Shown here: in pieces, positions 12,553 to 26,000 of the stretch | Numbering within the stretch: position 1 is the first letter of the stretch | Layout of the letters: every line of letters starts with the position of its first letter | From: Vitellaria paradoxa | Taxonomy: Eukaryota > Streptophyta > Magnoliopsida > Ericales > Sapotaceae | NCBI GenBank assembly: GCA_019916065.1 | Contig: CM034233.1 | Coordinates: 10,484,516 to 10,548,515, forward strand | Direction: 5' to 3' | Length of the DNA: 64,000 bases | The notes under the pieces: model-generated | The model's database searches: none | The model's input: only the letters and a program-made list of their open reading frames with translations | Told to the model about the DNA's origin: nothing | Position numbers and translations under genes: made by a program

Positions 12553-14445
12553 ACCACTATGATATATGCTTAGTTGCTTAGTAATAATATAATCCCCCGA
12601 ACTGTTGAGGACCTAATTAATTCTCTTCGTTCCAAGTAAAGTAATAACGAAGTGTCAAAACGCTACTTATCTATCTCACTAGTAGTGTGTGGGTTTTGTT
12701 TTGATATTCCATTGCCGAAAGCAATCTTTTAATATAATAATAAGAGCTACAATAGCCAGTGCAAACTTGGAGGTTTGATCCTCCCACGTGCCCAATCCCA
12801 AGCTAAAATGGAGAGGCTGACATAATCTTGATATTAGTTTACTAACATCAAGATCGAAACTATTAGATTAAGATTTAACAGTACAAATATTTTTATTTAT
12901 TTTTAATTCTAAAAAGATATAAACGTATATAAACTGTTAAATTTTAATTTTATGACCCAGACCTCGCAGCTCCTAACCTGACATTGAAACCAATGTCAAC
13001 CCACCCCTAGCTCCCCATTCTTAGCTTGAGAGTTTTGTCTACCTCAGTCAATCCGCGTGAGGATTGTACATGGTTACTAAAATTACAGCTATTGGATGTT
13101 GATGAAGGGTGGAGAGGGCATCAATGAATAGTCATATCTCTCTCATTCTTTTGGGACAAAAAGAAAAGCAGTGTTTGTCCTTACAAGAAGAACCAACTCT
13201 GGATTTGCCATTCAAAGATTCCAATCGTGTGGCATTAAACCAGAAAACACTTAAGTGCCGTATGGCTTTGCAAAGGGCAAAGAGTGCGTAGTTTTCATCA
13301 TATGTGGACCATCCTACGTTTGATGACTAGTGGGGGCATGGCGAAAACTAATAGGCAACAATGGTAGTCATTTGCAGGACGCCACCGCCACTGAGCTTTT
13401 GGAGCGACAATGGAGATTTACGATTTTTGGCCAATTCTTCTCCACAGAGGCCCATACTTACAATTTAGAATGTTTCAAGAATAAATATTATAGCACTTCC
13501 AGAGACCTTTTTTCATTTCTCTGACTTTAGTAAAAGATATATTTCTTTATAGCTTCAAACAAAATCTACAAGGCTACGATGAGAAATGGCGCCATGGAAG
13601 ATGAGCCACGCCTTTTTCCACTACTACAAATGTGAATGCCACACACACACACACACACATACACACAGAAAGAACATCTTTTTTTTTTTTTTTTTTTGTT
13701 TATTTGGCAAAGGATGAGGCAGATCTTTTATGCAGAAACACGTGGAGGATTGGCTTCGAAAAAGAATCATTAAACTAAATCCCAAAACTAGGATTAATTG
13801 CAAACATGGCTTTGCTTCGAAGTGCCAAGGAACAAAAGTGAGACAGACAACCCCTCCAGCCTCAGTGGTTTTTGACATTCCTTTCATATTTGCACTAGCG
13901 TTTGACTAAATTCTTTTCTTATCTCCTCCTTTTTTTTATAGTTTGACCATCTGGAAAACAGTCGGTTTCAACTAGCTTCCTCCATCCCCTGATTGGAAAA
14001 TCAACAAATGCGGGCGGATGTGGGAAGCAAATGGGTCCAACAAGCCACCCATATACCATGGAATTTTTGGAGGCAAGATTCTAAACTTCTCTGAATCACA
14101 TTCATCTTTTGGGTGGGGTTTCCAGAATTCAAACTCCAAGACCAATACAGAAATTGGATCCGCGGGATGATTACGACCCACTACGACAAGAGTCAACACT
14201 CAACAGACAGATATTCGTAATTGATAACAACAAACTAATCTAGCAAATGACAATTTTGATTCTCAAACATCACAGAGTGCTCATGTTAATCGAAACCATC
14301 ATTGCCATTGAACAAGGTCCCCAGTTTGTCTTGACGGACAAAGAAGCAGTGACTAGTCTAAAGTTTCTATCTTAGAAGCAAAGAACATAACAATATCCAT
14401 CAACGTGCAGTATCTGCAACTACAACAGAGTTCTATGAATCAATA
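12553..14445. other. Gene-free stretch with a (CA)n microsatellite
   Basis: This stretch has more balanced base composition than its surroundings, with short open frames near 13109-13291 and 13330-13524 that show no known motif and no splice context. (CA)n lies at 13640-13666, followed by a 17-base poly-T. I see no gene that can be supported. Confidence 0.5.
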
Positions 14446-15250
14446 TTGTTAAAATTTCGATTTAAATTTTAAAATCTTACGATTTTATAATATTAAAGTG
14501 AGAAAACTTATTCGATTTTATGTAAAATTTTAATAAGACAAAAATAGGTAAAATCTCAATTTTTGCACGTAACATCAGTAAAATCTCAATTTTATAGGTA
14601 ATTTTACCGATTTTAAAAATTAAGTATTTTTGTGTAATTTTGTCAAATAAAATAAATTTTTATGATTTTTTTCAAATAATATGCCACAACTATTTCACTT
14701 ATTACTTTTTTTTTAATTTTTTTAATTCTATAATACTATTATTTACTATACTATATTAGTTGAAAACCATGTGCATTGTTGCACTAAATTGATTACCATA
14801 AATTAAATTTAGTAACTAGGATAGAAATCAAGAGACTTATGATAAAATATTACAAATACATTTCAAATCAAACAAAAAATTAGGATAAAACGAAGTCAAT
14901 ATTTTAATATCAATTGTATAAATCACACCAATTATTTTAATAGTCTCAATTGTGTAGTTGAGTAAAGGAATTATAGAATCAGATATAGAATCTTTTGTAA
15001 ACTTTGTTGAAGATTCATTTTATTAATTTGAGTACGTTTTCAAGTATGACATTTTTCTTGATACATGTATTTTCTCTCTTCTCTTATTAATAAAATTATT
15101 AATTTATCAAAAAAATAAAAACTCTAAATAAAAAATTGTAGCATAATAGACTATATTTTTATTTTATAAGCATTTGATAAAATTTTATAATTTTACAATT
15201 TAATTTTTGGACGCTTTACAGATTTTAAGTAAAATCTTGATTTTAACAAA
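14446..15250. mobile_element. Probable MITE or decayed DNA transposon
   Basis: The left end TTGTTAAAATTTCGATTT and the right end, read inward TTTGTTAAAATCAAGATTTT, form an imperfect inverted repeat. The motif GTAAAATCTCAATTTT is repeated near the left end. Interior is about 800 bases of very AT-rich DNA. No target duplication is visible, so this rests on the ends alone. Confidence 0.4.
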
Positions 15251-15520
15251 TTTGTTACGAAGACAAAATTCACAAAGGAAGAAGTAGACAGAAAGTTTGC
15301 AAAGAAATATCTCTCTCACTCTCTCTTCAGTAACATACAAAATGTTTCCCCAGGTCCACAAAAGTGATATATATCGTAGACCAGTCCACGGACCAAGTAC
15401 GGTCAACAAGCTTTTTCCCAGGCAATATCTACAATTTTGTCATAATCAAAACATCTGTATCTTGACACACGACTATTGCTCGGATTAATGTCAGGTCTCT
15501 AACAATAAGGTGGGAGTTAC

Positions 15521-15714
15521 TAAATTAAAATTTAACAGTTTAAATATATTTATATATTTTTTAAGTTAAAAACAAATAAATGTATAAATTCAATAGTTCT
15601 TAACCTCGATGCTATATTAAATTAAAACTTAACAGTTCAGATATATTTATATATTTTTTAAGTTAAAAATACATAAATGCATAAATCTAACAGTTCTTAA
15701 CCTTGATGTCACAT
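15521..15714. repeat. Two-copy tandem repeat, period 97 bases
   Basis: Copies start at TAAATTAAAA 15521 and 15618 and share an AACAGTT...ATATATTTATATATTTTTT core and an AGTTCTTAACCT ending. A diverged relative occurs near 12860-12960, so the unit is probably a dispersed repeat that duplicated locally. Confidence 0.75.
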
Positions 15715-17054
15715 ACTTGACATCGAAGTAAATGTTACCCTCCCCCTTTCGCTATAGTTCTTTTAAAATCTAGGTAAATTAGAATTTCAGGGGACTACAG
15801 TGAAAGAATCCACTACAAGGGTTACAGTGGGTCAATCAACAGTCCAGATATAATTGTATTTTAATATGATGTATCTTTTCATATTTTTCATTAATGATCT
15901 TCTAATCAGATTTTGTTTAACTTTTATTTTTATTTTGAATTTAATTTTATTACATTGAATTAAAATCATTAGATTTGATGCAATTATATTTAAATCGTTG
16001 ATTAACCCACTACAACCCCTGCAGTAGATATTCTCCCACTGCAGCCCCTAGAACCCGGTAAATTACTACTTGCATTTTTTTGACTGGGCTAATAACTCGG
16101 CTGGCGGTCCTTTCCCAAGTGGTTTCAATCAAAGTACACATGCGCCACCTCAATTTTATCAAATGATTTATAATGGGGCCTCAAATTTTGAAAGACTAGA
16201 AAATCAATTTTATCAAATCATTGCACGCGAACAGCATTTAATACTCAAGAAAATCATGGTAATATCAATGGTTACTAAACATAATTTGGGGAGCCGATAA
16301 TTGTGGTCAAGTAAATGAAAGCCAGTGCGTATGAATCATAGTTTAGCACGTCATTGTACATGGGCTGCATCCCCCTTTGGATGCATGCTTATACCCATTT
16401 ATCGAATTTAAAAAAATTAAAAAAAAAAAAAGAGGGAAAAAAAACTACTACTATACAATGAAATGTTGTTTTACATGAATGTGTTCGAGGACGTTCACTT
16501 CCAATAATTCAAGGAAAAACTTCAATTAGTAGCCATTCATCAAAATTATAATTCAAAACATTTGACGTGGTTGAAAACTTTTTCCGTTTAAAAATGATAG
16601 AACGAATAAATAATTAGCACATGGAAAGATTTACTCTGAGTGGTACAAACTATAGAATAACTTGCATGCCCAATTGACAAGAAATGCTTCCAGTGTAGCT
16701 TGTTTTGTTCATACACAAAACTAGAGCTTAGGAAGAGAATTTCGACAATTCAAATTTTGGACGAAAAGAGACAACCCAAAATTTGATTATCAGCAAGCAG
16801 AGGCTGTTCCAACTCTGGCCTAAGTGATTCAGAGGCAACTTGCTTTCCATACTTCTCCTAATATTCTGCGCCATACAAAGGTAAATTCAGCTTCATAAAA
16901 AAGGTTAAAAGTACCGAATACCTCATAGAAGCATAACTGCTTCTCAAACAAACTGATCTATATGATCATTTCAAACTAGAACATTATAAAAATTTTAGCC
17001 CCCCCCCCCCCCAAAAAAAAAGTGTCTAGTGCTGAAAAATATTACCCAAAAGCT
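15715..17054. other. 3' flank of DBR1, no further gene seen
   Basis: This is the region downstream of the DBR1 stop codon. The part nearest the gene (about 16650-17054) probably includes the DBR1 3' untranslated region. A run of C followed by A lies at 17000-17021. An open frame at 16070-16300 has no recognisable motif. Confidence 0.45.
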
Positions 17055-20000
17055 CTACAAAATTTCCACCTGGGTTTCTGCACCATGAACTTCTGCAAGC
17101 TCTTCTACTTCATCCACATCACTGTCATGGTCAAAAGAACCTACACCTGTACCTATAACAAGTGTAAGTTCCAATCACTGCAGTTTGGATAGAGAGGCTT
17201 GGGGGGGAGGAGTTTGCTATAGTACAGTAAAGGTAGCATCAATGCAACAAATTCCAGATTACAATTTTGAAGGAAACAGTCAAGGGCCTTGCTTACTTAT
17301 GAAATCTTCATTTCATGAAACTCATGGACTTGGTGAACGCATTTATAGAAGTAAACGTTTCCAGTCTTTAAGAATAAAAGCTATTTTTATGTCTCAAACC
17401 CCTCAACTGAATCGAACTAAAATAAAAAACTGAAGTAAAATTCATGCTCTCATTAAATTACATCTGCAGGCATACGGAAAGCTTTTTTTTTTTTTTTTTG
17501 GTAATTAAGTATACGGAAAGCTGAAAGCACTTGAACAATCTAACTCTAGGAAACTCATAGTGGCTTGTTCCCGAAAGTCCACAGAATGCAGAGCACCGTT
17601 AAGTCCTTGGCACATGAGAAGTCAGGACGCAGACAAGGTAGAATTTTTCCTAGAAGCTGATTTTTTTTCAAATTGATAAATTAGGCCAGCCATGAAGTTC
17701 AACTTTGGCCCCTTGCTGGGCTGACCAGAATGCCACCCAAAATTTCAACAGTGCAGTGAACATTAAACAAATATATGGTCTTTAGCATAGGTGCCAGATT
17801 ATTATACATTAGAAACAATGAGAAACTTCAAGATGTGCCATCTGTAGACTTAACATTTCACAGTAGAAAAAGATGAAAAAATGCCAGAAAGGTTAGAAGC
17901 TTGGTTCACTTCAAAAATTGCAGTAAAAGAATGATGAAAAGTTTACCTCTAGATATAACAAGAGCCGGACTAGGGGGCTGCTCCCTTGATTCTAATGTGT
18001 TATAAAGAAGATAAGGAAGTTCTAGAAACTGCAAAAAACTTTCTGTCTGAGGGTTCCTACAATATCCTGCAAAGAGGTAAGGTAATATGAATTACATGTT
18101 TTTTCCAAAACATTTGATTTGTTAAACTATTAGCCTAGTATATACCAGTCAAAAATAATAAACAGTGATGTTCTAAAAACTACAGTGTTAAGAAACCAGT
18201 CACAGAGAATAATAATGAACTTCAAATTTCAAAGGTTATGCAAGATAAAAAACCAAATATCAAAACATGCATACATTTGAAATTTATTTTCATACAACAT
18301 CTGCACACCCAGCAACAATTCCTTTAAATATAATTTCCAAGAGGAATTTAAACATAATATAAAATATATCACCACTCTCATCCAGGAATTTTGACTTGGC
18401 CTCGAAACCACCTTTATCAAGATTTATTTTGTTTATAAGTAATTTATGAAGATATTCACATCAACCAAAGTCAAGCAACCAGTCCAAAAATATTCGCACA
18501 ATAAAGAAGGAACTATAAAGAGGGGAGATCCATCAGAGTAAAAGTCGAAAATCAATACCAACAGCCAGAAATAGGATGCGCTCTGCTAAAATACTTCAAA
18601 TTGTGGTATTGTGAATGAAGAAAAACACACAAAGGCATGAAAAACTTTTATTCTTGAAGAATTAGGCTCTTCCAAACTGCAATCCTTGAACCTTTTAATA
18701 TCAGAAGATTTTATGGCAGAATAGAGAAGTCACTGCAAACTTGTCCTCCAGCAATGACAATTCTAGACAATAACAATTATAATTCTCAATTGCAATGGTA
18801 TTATATAACATATAATAATTTAAAGAAAATTTTGTAGTAATAATAAACAATTGTTAACAGGTTGCTATTTGTATAAACATCCAACCCACCCACATGCTCA
18901 GTTATTTTTCAACATGTACCATTTCAAAGGATAATCTGGGTTAATTTGACCTTGGGGACCAAACAAATGAATCAATGTTATGCATTTTTACGTAAGAACT
19001 AATCACAAATGAAAGTAATAATAAAAGCAACAACTTACCTTGCAATTATTGTTAGTGAAGAACTACTAGAAACAAGAAGGAAGATCATGGCACAGAACTG
19101 TCCACAAATCCACATATATGCAATTGTTTGTTTATACTTCCATGAATGGTTTAAGCCAATTCAACATGCACCCATGCAAAGGCCAAATAGAGGGACCTAC
19201 TGGTATATGCTTATCAAACAAGTGAAAGTAACAAACATCATAACTCATCTCAGATTCATTACCAGCGAAGGAATCATTAGAAACAGAGTGAGAGGGGTCA
19301 TGACAGGGAACTGTCTGCACAAACTCAAAAGGTTTAGCCCCTCTTGTTTGTAGCCTATTACTGACCCATTGGCGACATTCTTGCATATCAAGCTGTACAG
19401 CCCTAAAATCAAAAAGACAAAGTTAACATAATATTTATCGTAAAAGAAAGTCAAATGGAGGACATGCCACGAATATGCATACCCAAAATTTACACGTCTG
19501 CTAGTTAGGGGGAAGATGGAATTAAACTTCCTCGTTATCGCAAGCCACTCTTCATCATACTGAATACTGTAAGGTCCTGGCTCCGATTCAATTTCAACAA
19601 TCTAAAACTCAGTGGATCCCACAACTGCAGAAGTTAGCTTCAAAATTTATGACAGAAAGGCCATGCATACAAAGAGCAAGAATACCTCAAGGTACCTGCA
19701 AAAATTTGCGCCCTGGGAGGCACTTATCAAGTGCAAGGAATTTTGTGATCGGGCCACCCTCTCCATGTTGAACTAAAGCAGAAAATTTGCAGTGTAAGTG
19801 AGCTGAAAACCAATAAGTTGGTTTCAGTTTTTCCAGCAATTCTGCAGCAGGTTTACTTCCCAGGCTTCTTTCCTGTATCTGAACAAATACATGAAGCAAT
19901 TGAAAAAAAAAATTACCATTTTGCTACACTATTTTTTTGGAAAATGATAAGTAAATTTTATTCAAGGAATATAAAGTTAATTTAAGCATCGAAAGGATGC

Positions 20001-23000
20001 CTATACAGAACAACTGAAACAAGGAGAGAAAAAATGCTACTAGACCCGAACACCCTAAGTGCAGCTTATATGATCAAGGAAATTCAAGAAAGAAAGTAAA
20101 TCGATCTCCCTTCCATCCCTTGCCCAACCGAATAGGCAAGTGAGAAAATAACACTTGATTCTCAAGTTAGGCCTACAGTCATCTTCAAAAATCCTTCGAT
20201 TCCTCTCCTTCCAGATTAGCCAAAACATACAGAATGGAACCAAATTCCATATAGACCTTTTATACTTTCCAAGAGACTGACCCCACCAAGCCAAAAGAAA
20301 ATCTTTGAAAACTTTTGGGAAGCATAGGTGAACTCCGAAGCATGAGAGAATCAACCCCCACAACTCTGATGCCCATTGACAATGTAGGAAAAGATGGTCA
20401 ATAGATTCTTCCTGGCTAAAACATAAGGGACAACGGTTAACCATGTAATGACCTCGAAGCTTAAGATTATCCATTGTTAGAATTTTTCCCCTGGCACCAC
20501 ACCATGTGAAGAATAAGACTCTAGTAGGAACAGGATTTTTCCATAGCTTTGGTCAAGGAAAAAGGTCCCTAACCTCTCCCTGTAGGAAAAGATAGAAGGA
20601 CTTGACAGTGAAGGTTTCTTCATATGACTCTTTCCACACCATGGAATCTTCTGACTCATCCAGATAAACATTATCAAGCAGTTCCAACATTGACAAAAAG
20701 ACCTCCAATTCCCAATCATTCAAATTCCTTCTAAGCATCACAGACCAAGTACGATGTCTACCCATTCCAATGCTATAGTTTTTGACAAAAGCATATTTGT
20801 TTACTGCAAGAGCAAAAATCTCAGGGAAGAGTACAGATAAGCTACCAACATTCAGCCAATCATGCTTCCAAAATAAGATCCTATCTCCTCTGCCCAACTT
20901 CCAAGAAATACAGCTAGCAAACTTCATCCAATTTTTCCTAATACCTCTCCATAAACTTATACCCGGTGAATTAGGACCTTCGGCAGAACACCATCCACCC
21001 ATTTCTTCCCCATACTTAGTCACTATAAGTTTCCTCCAAAGCCTAGTAGAATCCTGGGAAAATCTCCAGAACCACTTGCCAAGAAGTGCCTCATTATGCA
21101 GTAGCAGTTGCTTAATGCCGATACCTCCAGAAACAATTGGGGTGCAAACAAACTTCCAATTAACCAGGCTGTATTTAAAAATCCCATCACATTTACCCCA
21201 AAGAAAGTCCCTTTGCATTTTCTCTATTTCTCCAATGACTGAAATAGGGGCCTTGAAAAGAGAAAGAAAATATGTAGGTAGACTAGAGAGCACACTCTTG
21301 ATCAAAATATGTAGGTAGACTAGAGAGCACACTCTTGATCAATGTAACTCTATCCCCTTTGGAAAGATATCTCAACTTCCAAATAGCAAGTCTATTTCTG
21401 CATCTTTCCATAACCGGCTCCCAAACCATTTTGGACTTTAATTTTGCTCCCAAAGGCAAACCTAAATAGGTGGTTGGAAAGGAGCCTTTTTTGCAGCCTA
21501 AGACAGTAGCCAGATCACATAGAGAAGTAGTATCACCGACTGAAATGACTTCAGATTTACCCAGATTTACCTTCAAACCAGTGACAGCCTCGAAGCCTAG
21601 AAGAGTGCAAAGTGTCCCAATTGCATCATGTCAGCTCTACAAAAAACTATGGAATCATCAGCGAAAAGGAGGTGTGAAATGCTGATTGAATCTCCAGCTC
21701 TATTTCTGACCGAGAATCCCCCAATCAGACCAGCAACTTCCACCTCCTTCAGCATTTGACTAAAGACTTCCATGGTGATTATAAATAGGAAAGGGGAGAG
21801 AGGATCCCCTTGCCTTAGTCCTCTTGATGAAGCAAAAAAGCCTTCCGGAGAGCCATTAATCAAGACTGAGAATCAAGCTGTTGAGATACACCCATGGTTC
21901 AAAATATCGTCCGAGACGCCGAGATATCGTCCGAGACGTATCGGATTCAATGAACGGCGCAACGAGATCTCAACCCGCATCAAAAAATGTGTTAAGAGTA
22001 GTCATCTCGCGCTGTCACGGCCGAGACAAGCCAATATCTTGGTGATACACTAAGACGACTAATTGTCGCGGCGAGAAATTGACAAGACAAACGATTTCTA
22101 GGTGATTTGTGTAAAAGAGGAAAAACAATTAGCTTATTTGCATGTTATAAATAGTTATCTAATGTTTAGTAAAATAATTACTATATTTTTGGTTATGTAA
22201 TATATTCATTTTATTATTTAGAATATTTCTATATTTTTTTGATTTTTTAAATTAAAAAGTTAAAATATTACGTATCGCCCGATATCACGACGCGACACCA
22301 CGACCGCATCAAAAATTCTCAAGCCGATTCAATGCCCGCGACCGAGACTTTGAACCATGGATACACCAATGAATCCACCTACACCACCTATGGCTGAAGC
22401 CAATTCTTTTCAACAAGTAGAACAAGCAGCTCCAGTTAACATGGTCGAAAGCCTTTTCAATATCTAGTTTGCAGACTATACCATGTTCCTTCCTCTTAAA
22501 CTTTGAATTGATGACTTCATTGGCAACAAGGGCAGCATCCAGAATTTGTCTTCCACCAACAAATGCATTTTGAGAGAGAGAAATGATAGAGTCCATAACT
22601 TTCCTCAACTTGGTAGCAAGGACTTTGGCAATCAACTTGTAAACAGCTCCAACCAAGCTAATTGGTCTGAAATTTTTAACATCTACAGCACCATTCTTCT
22701 TAGGAATTAAAGATATGAAGGTGGAGTTTAAACTTCTAAAAAACCTGCAACTGCTGTGGAATTCTACAAAGACCTGCAGCAGGTCCATCTTAAAGACATT
22801 CAAACATTTTTGAAAGAAGGCAATGGTCCAACCATCTGAACCAGGAGCTTTATCGCCATTTAGATCTTTGAGAGCCTTAAAAATCTCAGCTTCAGTGAAG
22901 GGTTGTTCTAAACTCTCAGCCTCCAATGTGTTAATTTGAGAAAAGTGTAACCCATCAACTTTGGGTCTCCACTGAGCTTCTTCTTTGAACAGCTGCTTGT

Positions 23001-26000
23001 AGAAATTCAAAATACCATTCCTAATGTGCTCCTGGTCGTCTATTAAAGAGCCATTAACTCTTAGTTTGTCTATCCAATTTCTCCTCTTGTTAGCTGAAGC
23101 AATTTTGTGAAAGAACTTTGTGTTTCTGTCTCCCTCTTTCAGCCATTTGACTCTTGATTTCTGCCTCCAGCTGGTTTCCTCCATCTTAATGAGCTTGTTT
23201 AGCTCATTAATCTTGGCTTCTTTGCACAAATTTTCCTGTTCAGTGAGCCTTCTTGAATCATCCGTCAAGTCTAGCTGCTGAATTTCCTTCTCAAGCTGTA
23301 GCTTTTGGTTCTCTATTCTCCCAAAAATCTCCAGGTTCCACCTTTTCAAATCATGTTTCAAACATTTGAGTTTCTGTGACAAAACATAGCTGGCACTTCC
23401 ATAAAAAATGTAACTCTGCCACCAAGAAGCGATCATATCCGTGAAACCTTCAACTTGAAGCCACATATTTTCAAATCTAAAAGGTTTAGGCCCACTTTTT
23501 AATCCACCCCCATCCAACAACAGTGGGTAGTGATCAGATATCAATCTAGGCATGGATTTTTGGAATACTTCAGGGAATAGGTCCTCCCAGTCATTTGATA
23601 CTAAAAACCTGTCAATTCTAGACTTACTGCGTCTGTTACTCCAAGTAAATTTGCATCCATTCAAGGGCAAATCAATGCATTCTAGATCATTAATGAAATC
23701 TAAAAAGATCTGCATCTGTTTAGTTCTTCTATCGCAGTTCCACTTCTCTTCGGTGCTCTTAAACATGTTAAAATCTCTATCCAAACACCAAGGAGACTGC
23801 CATCGAAAGGCAGCTGCTACTACTTCCTCCAGAAAGTCAATTTTTAGATTGCTATCCACTGGACCATAGACACCAGTAAAGGACCAGGTTATATCCTCCT
23901 CGACATGTTTAAATAAGCAAGAAACTGAGAAAAACCCAACTTCACTATCAACCATGTTTAGTCTCCTGCTGTCCCACATCAACAAAATACCACCGGAGGC
24001 CCCAAAAGCATGCAGTGCTTTCCATTTATACTAAACATCTCCTCATAATGATTTAATTACATTCTCATCAATTTCTCCTAACTGGGTTTCCTGCAGGTAG
24101 ACAATATCTGGGCTCTATTTCCTGAGGGAGTTCTAAATTAACAATCTTTTCAGTATACCACAGCAGCCTCTCACATTCCAGCTAATAATTTTTGGCTTTA
24201 TTTAAAACAAATGGGTAATGGTTCACCAGTTTTTCTACCTCCATAACTCTGATGCTGCCCTTTTTTATCATAAGAAATTGACCATTGCAAGTTCTTAAGC
24301 TCCCTAGAACCTCTTCAAGAGTAAACTGCTTGTTTCTTTCATTCCACACTCGAAAGAGTTCCTCTCTTCTCTTCTATGGACTTGAGAAGCTCCAAAATCT
24401 TGTCTTCAAACCCCTCACTTGATATACCAAAGATCTTCTTAAAAGATTTCATGCGATTTATCACCCATTTGGAGATCTTCCCCTGATCAGCTCCACATTT
24501 CCCAAGCAACAATGTCTCATTAGAGAAATTCCAATCATCAGGGAGAAATTCCAATCATCAGGCCCAAAAGAAGCTAAGGGTAAACAATCAATGATTTCAT
24601 TTGACTCGCTGCAATCAACATCCACGAGGGCAGGAAAGCTCTCAATCATAAAGTCAGTTTTAGTTCCAAAACTACTTTCTGATTGTGAGTCAAGGCCAAG
24701 ATCAGGCCCAAAATTCTTCTCCTCTCGACACAAGATATCTCCCAAAATCTGGTCTTCCTTGACAGTCTCATTAATAGCCAGGAAATCCACACTAACTCCC
24801 CTCCCAGGAGCAGAATAATCCTTGATTTTCCAATCCATAACTTGTAATAAATCTGATGTCTGATTTCCAGCAGTAACATTAATAACCTGGTCCTTCTATA
24901 AATTCACGTCCGATGTACCATTCAGAGAATTTAATGCTTCAAACCTATTAAATGAAGGCTGACCCTCTTTAATAGAATTTGTGTTGTGACCTTTCGTATA
25001 AGCAGCATTCTTATCACCCACCTTGATCCATCTAACCTTTCCATTCTTTCGATTGAATTTATTGCTTCTCGCCTGATTCCCATGCCTATTAAATATTCTG
25101 TCTCTTTGGCTGCCAGATGCATGAATGTTCGCCGAGGAAGTTGCAGCTTCACGCGCCACCTCCTTCCTCATCTCCGGAGACCGGCGACCACCAAACAAAG
25201 TCCCATGATTGGAAGTCCAATCCACCCAAGGTCTGCGGTCTACCCAAATGGGGTAATCGTACAAAGTGTTTCCAACTTTAATCTTAACCGAAGCTAGAAC
25301 ATTCCTACCATGGCCCTTAATTCTCAGTTTAACCCACTTCAAATGAGATTGCAAAATAGTTTTCTCAGCTGTTTCTAGGTAGCCTCCAGAATAATCACCT
25401 AGGCATTCAAAGATTCCTTTATCCCAAAGAAATGCAGGCAAGCCTAGCACATGAATCCATGTGGAATGTTGGTCCCATCCACGTCTGTTGCAGCAGCTTC
25501 AACTATACCATCTATCCATAAAAAATGGACTACCATTAAGTAGATGCTTACCAATTTTCTCCTCTGCTAACTCACTGGATGGGAATATAAATAGAAATTT
25601 GCCTAAATCAATTTCTTTAATTTCAAACCCTCCTGGAATTCTCCAACTTCTTTCGACCCATTTCTTGACTGATTGAATGTCTTCTATTCCATGCTTTGAG
25701 TCACCAACGCTACCAATTAAGCATCTGGACATTTGAAAGCTTCTTTCCACAGCATCCTCGAAGTTAACTAGCACATATTTCTCCTTGCCATCAATGATTG
25801 AGCCTCTTAAGTCAGTGAACTTCCATTTAGGAATGCTTGCTGCTTGCAGATAAGATTTTTTCAGAGGGGCTGTGGCTGTACTCCTTCTACACCAATTTCT
25901 CAGCGGCCAATCATCCTCCTTCTTCAAAGGAAGGATCCCTTTAAAAGGAAGTTGACCTGCATTCTCTCTCAGAACAAAGCTGGATATCAATTCAGCGAAG

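Noticed and set aside
17185..17433. 82-codon + strand frame antisense to DBR1 intron 8
   Set aside because: Intronic, no motif, and on the strand opposite to the expressed gene.
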